The notes under the pieces are model-generated. The model did no database searches. It saw only the letters and a program-made list of their open reading frames with translations, and was not told the DNA's origin. Below, piece by piece: positions 7,295-8,717 of a stretch of DNA of 8,717 nt. The position numbers and the translations under genes were made by a program. This DNA comes from Pseudomonadota bacterium (GTDB lineage Bacteria > Desulfobacterota > Desulfobacteria > Desulfobacterales > Desulfobacteraceae), in the NCBI GenBank assembly GCA_018816605.1, contig JAHIVS010000082.1:1-8717 (forward strand), in the 5' to 3' direction. Position 1 is the first letter of the stretch. Each line of letters opens with the position of its first letter.

Positions 7295-7888
7295 ATGAAG
7301 CACAAAGGCAAAACAAATCCACCGGGAAGGATCAAAATTATGAAATCCTTTTCCGCTTTGATGAAGGAAAAAGATTTCCATTCCATAACAACGGCTGAAA
7401 TAGCCGGAAATGCCAAGGTCACCGAAGGGCTTATCTATAAATATTTTAAGGACAAAAAAGAGCTGCTTTACCAGGTGCTGAACGAATATTTTTTTGAATT
7501 CCTGGCAAAAATAGACGACAGGGTGGCCAATGAAAAAACCTGTGTGGATAAGCTTGGGGTTGTTATTTTTTCCAGCCTTGAAAGCTATGTCGACAACCGG
7601 GTTTTCTCAAGAATATTGCTGCTGGAGGTGAGAAATTCCCTGGAATTTTTTAACTCCTGCGCCTATGGCAGGGTGCGCAAATATGCCGGAACCATTCTTG
7701 GCATCATTGAGGACGGAATACAAAAAAAGGAACTAAAATCAGACACAGACCCGTATCTGTTACGGAAGGTGATTCTCGGGGCCATTGAACATGCCTGTCT
7801 CGGTGAAATCATATTTGGCAGGGAACTTGATATTGATCATGTTTCCAGCGGTATTGTAAACATTGTATTTAACGGAGTAAAAGCATGA
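7295..7888 (+). CDS. TetR/AcrR family transcriptional regulator
   Basis: This is a 197-aa dimeric ligand-responsive DNA-binding protein, usually a repressor. The N-terminal helix-turn-helix lies at about residues 10-58. IKIMKSFSALMKEKDF forms the first helix, ITTAEIAGNAKV the second, and TEGLIYKYFKDKKELL the recognition helix and the following conserved segment. The C-terminal ligand domain is divergent and does not reveal the effector. The start at 7295 is kept although its ribosome-binding site is weak (GAGACGG). The better-supplied ATG at 7340, behind GGGAAGGA, would cut into the first HTH helix. The stop overlaps the start of the acyl-CoA synthetase (ATGA), so the two are surely co-transcribed. 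The likely role is control of that operon in response to an acyl-CoA or a related acid, which is inference from context. Confidence 0.92.
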   Translation: MKHKGKTNPPGRIKIMKSFSALMKEKDFHSITTAEIAGNAKVTEGLIYKYFKDKKELLYQVLNEYFFEFLAKIDDRVANEKTCVDKLGVVIFSSLESYVDNRVFSRILLLEVRNSLEFFNSCAYGRVRKYAGTILGIIEDGIQKKELKSDTDPYLLRKVILGAIEHACLGEIIFGRELDIDHVSSGIVNIVFNGVKA

Positions 7889-8717
7889 TAACGCGGGAAA
7901 AAGTTGCACAACTGATAGTCGAAAAGCACGCATCCGGGGTTAATGTGATCAGCGAAGATGAAGCTAAACAAATTTTTTCTTGTTTTGGCATCCCCGTGGT
8001 CAGGGAAAAACGGGTAAAGGGCATTGCCCAGGCAGTGGATGCGGCAAAAGAGACCGGCTTTCCCGTAGCCCTTAAGGGGATCGGATCAAAGATACTCCAT
8101 AAGACGGAAGCCGGAATGGTCTGCCTGGGGCTTGGCAATGAAGAACAGGTCCGCCAGGCCGCCCAGCAGATGGAGGCCGCAGGAAAAAATTCCCTGGAGG
8201 CTTTTTTGGTACAGCCCATGGTTCTGGGCAAAAGGGAATTTGTTGCCGGCATGTTCAATGATCCCCAATTCGGTCCGGTGATCATGTTCGGCCTGGGAGG
8301 AATTCTGACAGAGGCCTTAAATGATATTGTTTTGAAAATCGCCCCCCTTAAGGATGCTGACATGGAGGATATGATGGCCCAATTGTCCGCTAAAAAATTG
8401 CTGGAAGCCTTCCGGGGGGAGGCGGCGGCGGACAGGGAGATGATCAAAAAAATCCTAGGGGGCCTGTCGGACCTGGCCCTTGAGAATCCGAATATTCGGG
8501 AAATTGATATCAATCCTTTGATTATCCGGAAAGACGGGTCGCCCATTGCCGTGGACGGGCTTTTGGTGTTGGGAAAGCGTTCTGAAAAAAAAGAAACTCA
8601 TATCCATTCAAAACCCATAGATCTTTCCGTACTGGGCGCTTGTTTTTATCCGGAATCCATCGCCTTTATCGGTGCCTCGGCAACCCCCGGCAAGTGGGGG
8701 CATATGCTGCCCACCAA
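7885..8717 (+). CDS. ADP-forming acetate/acyl-CoA synthetase, ATP-grasp part then CoA-binding part (partial)
   Basis: The first 277 codons of an ADP-forming acyl-CoA synthetase (acetate--CoA ligase, NDP-forming superfamily) are open to the window end; the rest lies beyond it. The family interconverts acyl-CoA, ADP and phosphate with acid, CoA and ATP. Residues 1-230 are an ATP-grasp (beta-type) domain: ISEDEAKQIFSCFGIPV at the start, FPVALKGIGSKILHKTEAGMV with the conserved His72, then FGPVIMFGLGGILTEAL and the closing EIDINPLIIRKDG. A linker of about 20 residues leads to a CoA-binding (alpha-type) Rossmann domain beginning YPESIAFIGASATPGKWG. This beta-alpha order is the reverse of the common alpha-beta fusion. 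The succinyl-CoA-synthetase-like ligase portion with the phospho-His would follow outside the window. It is translationally coupled to the TetR gene. Acyl substrate is unknown. Confidence 0.9.
   Translation, partial: MITREKVAQLIVEKHASGVNVISEDEAKQIFSCFGIPVVREKRVKGIAQAVDAAKETGFPVALKGIGSKILHKTEAGMVCLGLGNEEQVRQAAQQMEAAGKNSLEAFLVQPMVLGKREFVAGMFNDPQFGPVIMFGLGGILTEALNDIVLKIAPLKDADMEDMMAQLSAKKLLEAFRGEAAADREMIKKILGGLSDLALENPNIREIDINPLIIRKDGSPIAVDGLLVLGKRSEKKETHIHSKPIDLSVLGACFYPESIAFIGASATPGKWGHMLPT

Noticed and set aside
7869..8546. Minus-strand open frame (225 codons) opposite the acyl-CoA synthetase
   Set aside because: It mirrors a clearly conserved ATP-grasp coding region. The translation is low in complexity, rich in Ser, Ala and Arg, and shows no family motif.

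Overview
The window looks like a chromosomal segment from a Gram-negative, probably deltaproteobacterial organism (Desulfobacter/Desulfobacula-like, Desulfobacterota). This is inferred from protein style and gene mix: an RND/TolC efflux system, SulP, a PAP2 / lipoteichoic-acid-synthase-like / DgkA lipid cluster, and an ADP-forming acyl-CoA synthetase under a TetR regulator. No rRNA or marker gene is present, so the assignment is tentative. No tRNA, rRNA, CRISPR array, insertion sequence or phage gene was recognised.

Layout. (1) Positions 3-3950 (+) look like one transcription unit: the C-terminal end of an RND efflux permease, a TolC-family outer-membrane channel 22 nt downstream, and a SulP anion transporter with a STAS domain whose start codon overlaps the TolC stop (ATGA). 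(2) Positions 4046-5789 (+) hold a decayed lipid-headgroup locus. A PAP2-type phosphatase is broken by two -1 frameshifts and a nonsense codon. It is fused without its tail to an LTA-synthase-like (sulfatase-fold) phosphoglycerol/phosphoethanolamine transferase remnant. That remnant has lost its membrane domain and its catalytic Asp-His segment. (3) An intact diacylglycerol kinase (dgkA, 5812-6171) follows, with a possible terminator. (4) A PHP-family histidinol-phosphatase-like gene lies on the minus strand (7102-6308), convergent with dgkA. (5) Divergent from it, a TetR regulator (7295-7888) overlaps by 4 nt an ADP-forming acyl-CoA synthetase (7885 to the window end, truncated). This synthetase has the ATP-grasp part first and the CoA-binding part second.

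How it fits together. RND and TolC would form an envelope-spanning pump, and SulP is co-translated with the channel. In the lipid cluster, the transferase would release diacylglycerol from phospholipids, DgkA would recycle it to phosphatidic acid, and the PAP2 enzyme would act on a lipid phosphate. Here the transferase and phosphatase are wrecked and only the kinase remains. The TetR gene has an upstream set of interlocking GTAAG/CTTAC half-sites, including a 19-bp inverted repeat. This suggests an autoregulated TetR-acyl-CoA synthetase operon. The most notable signals are the composite pseudogene beside an intact dgkA and the three-half-site operator.
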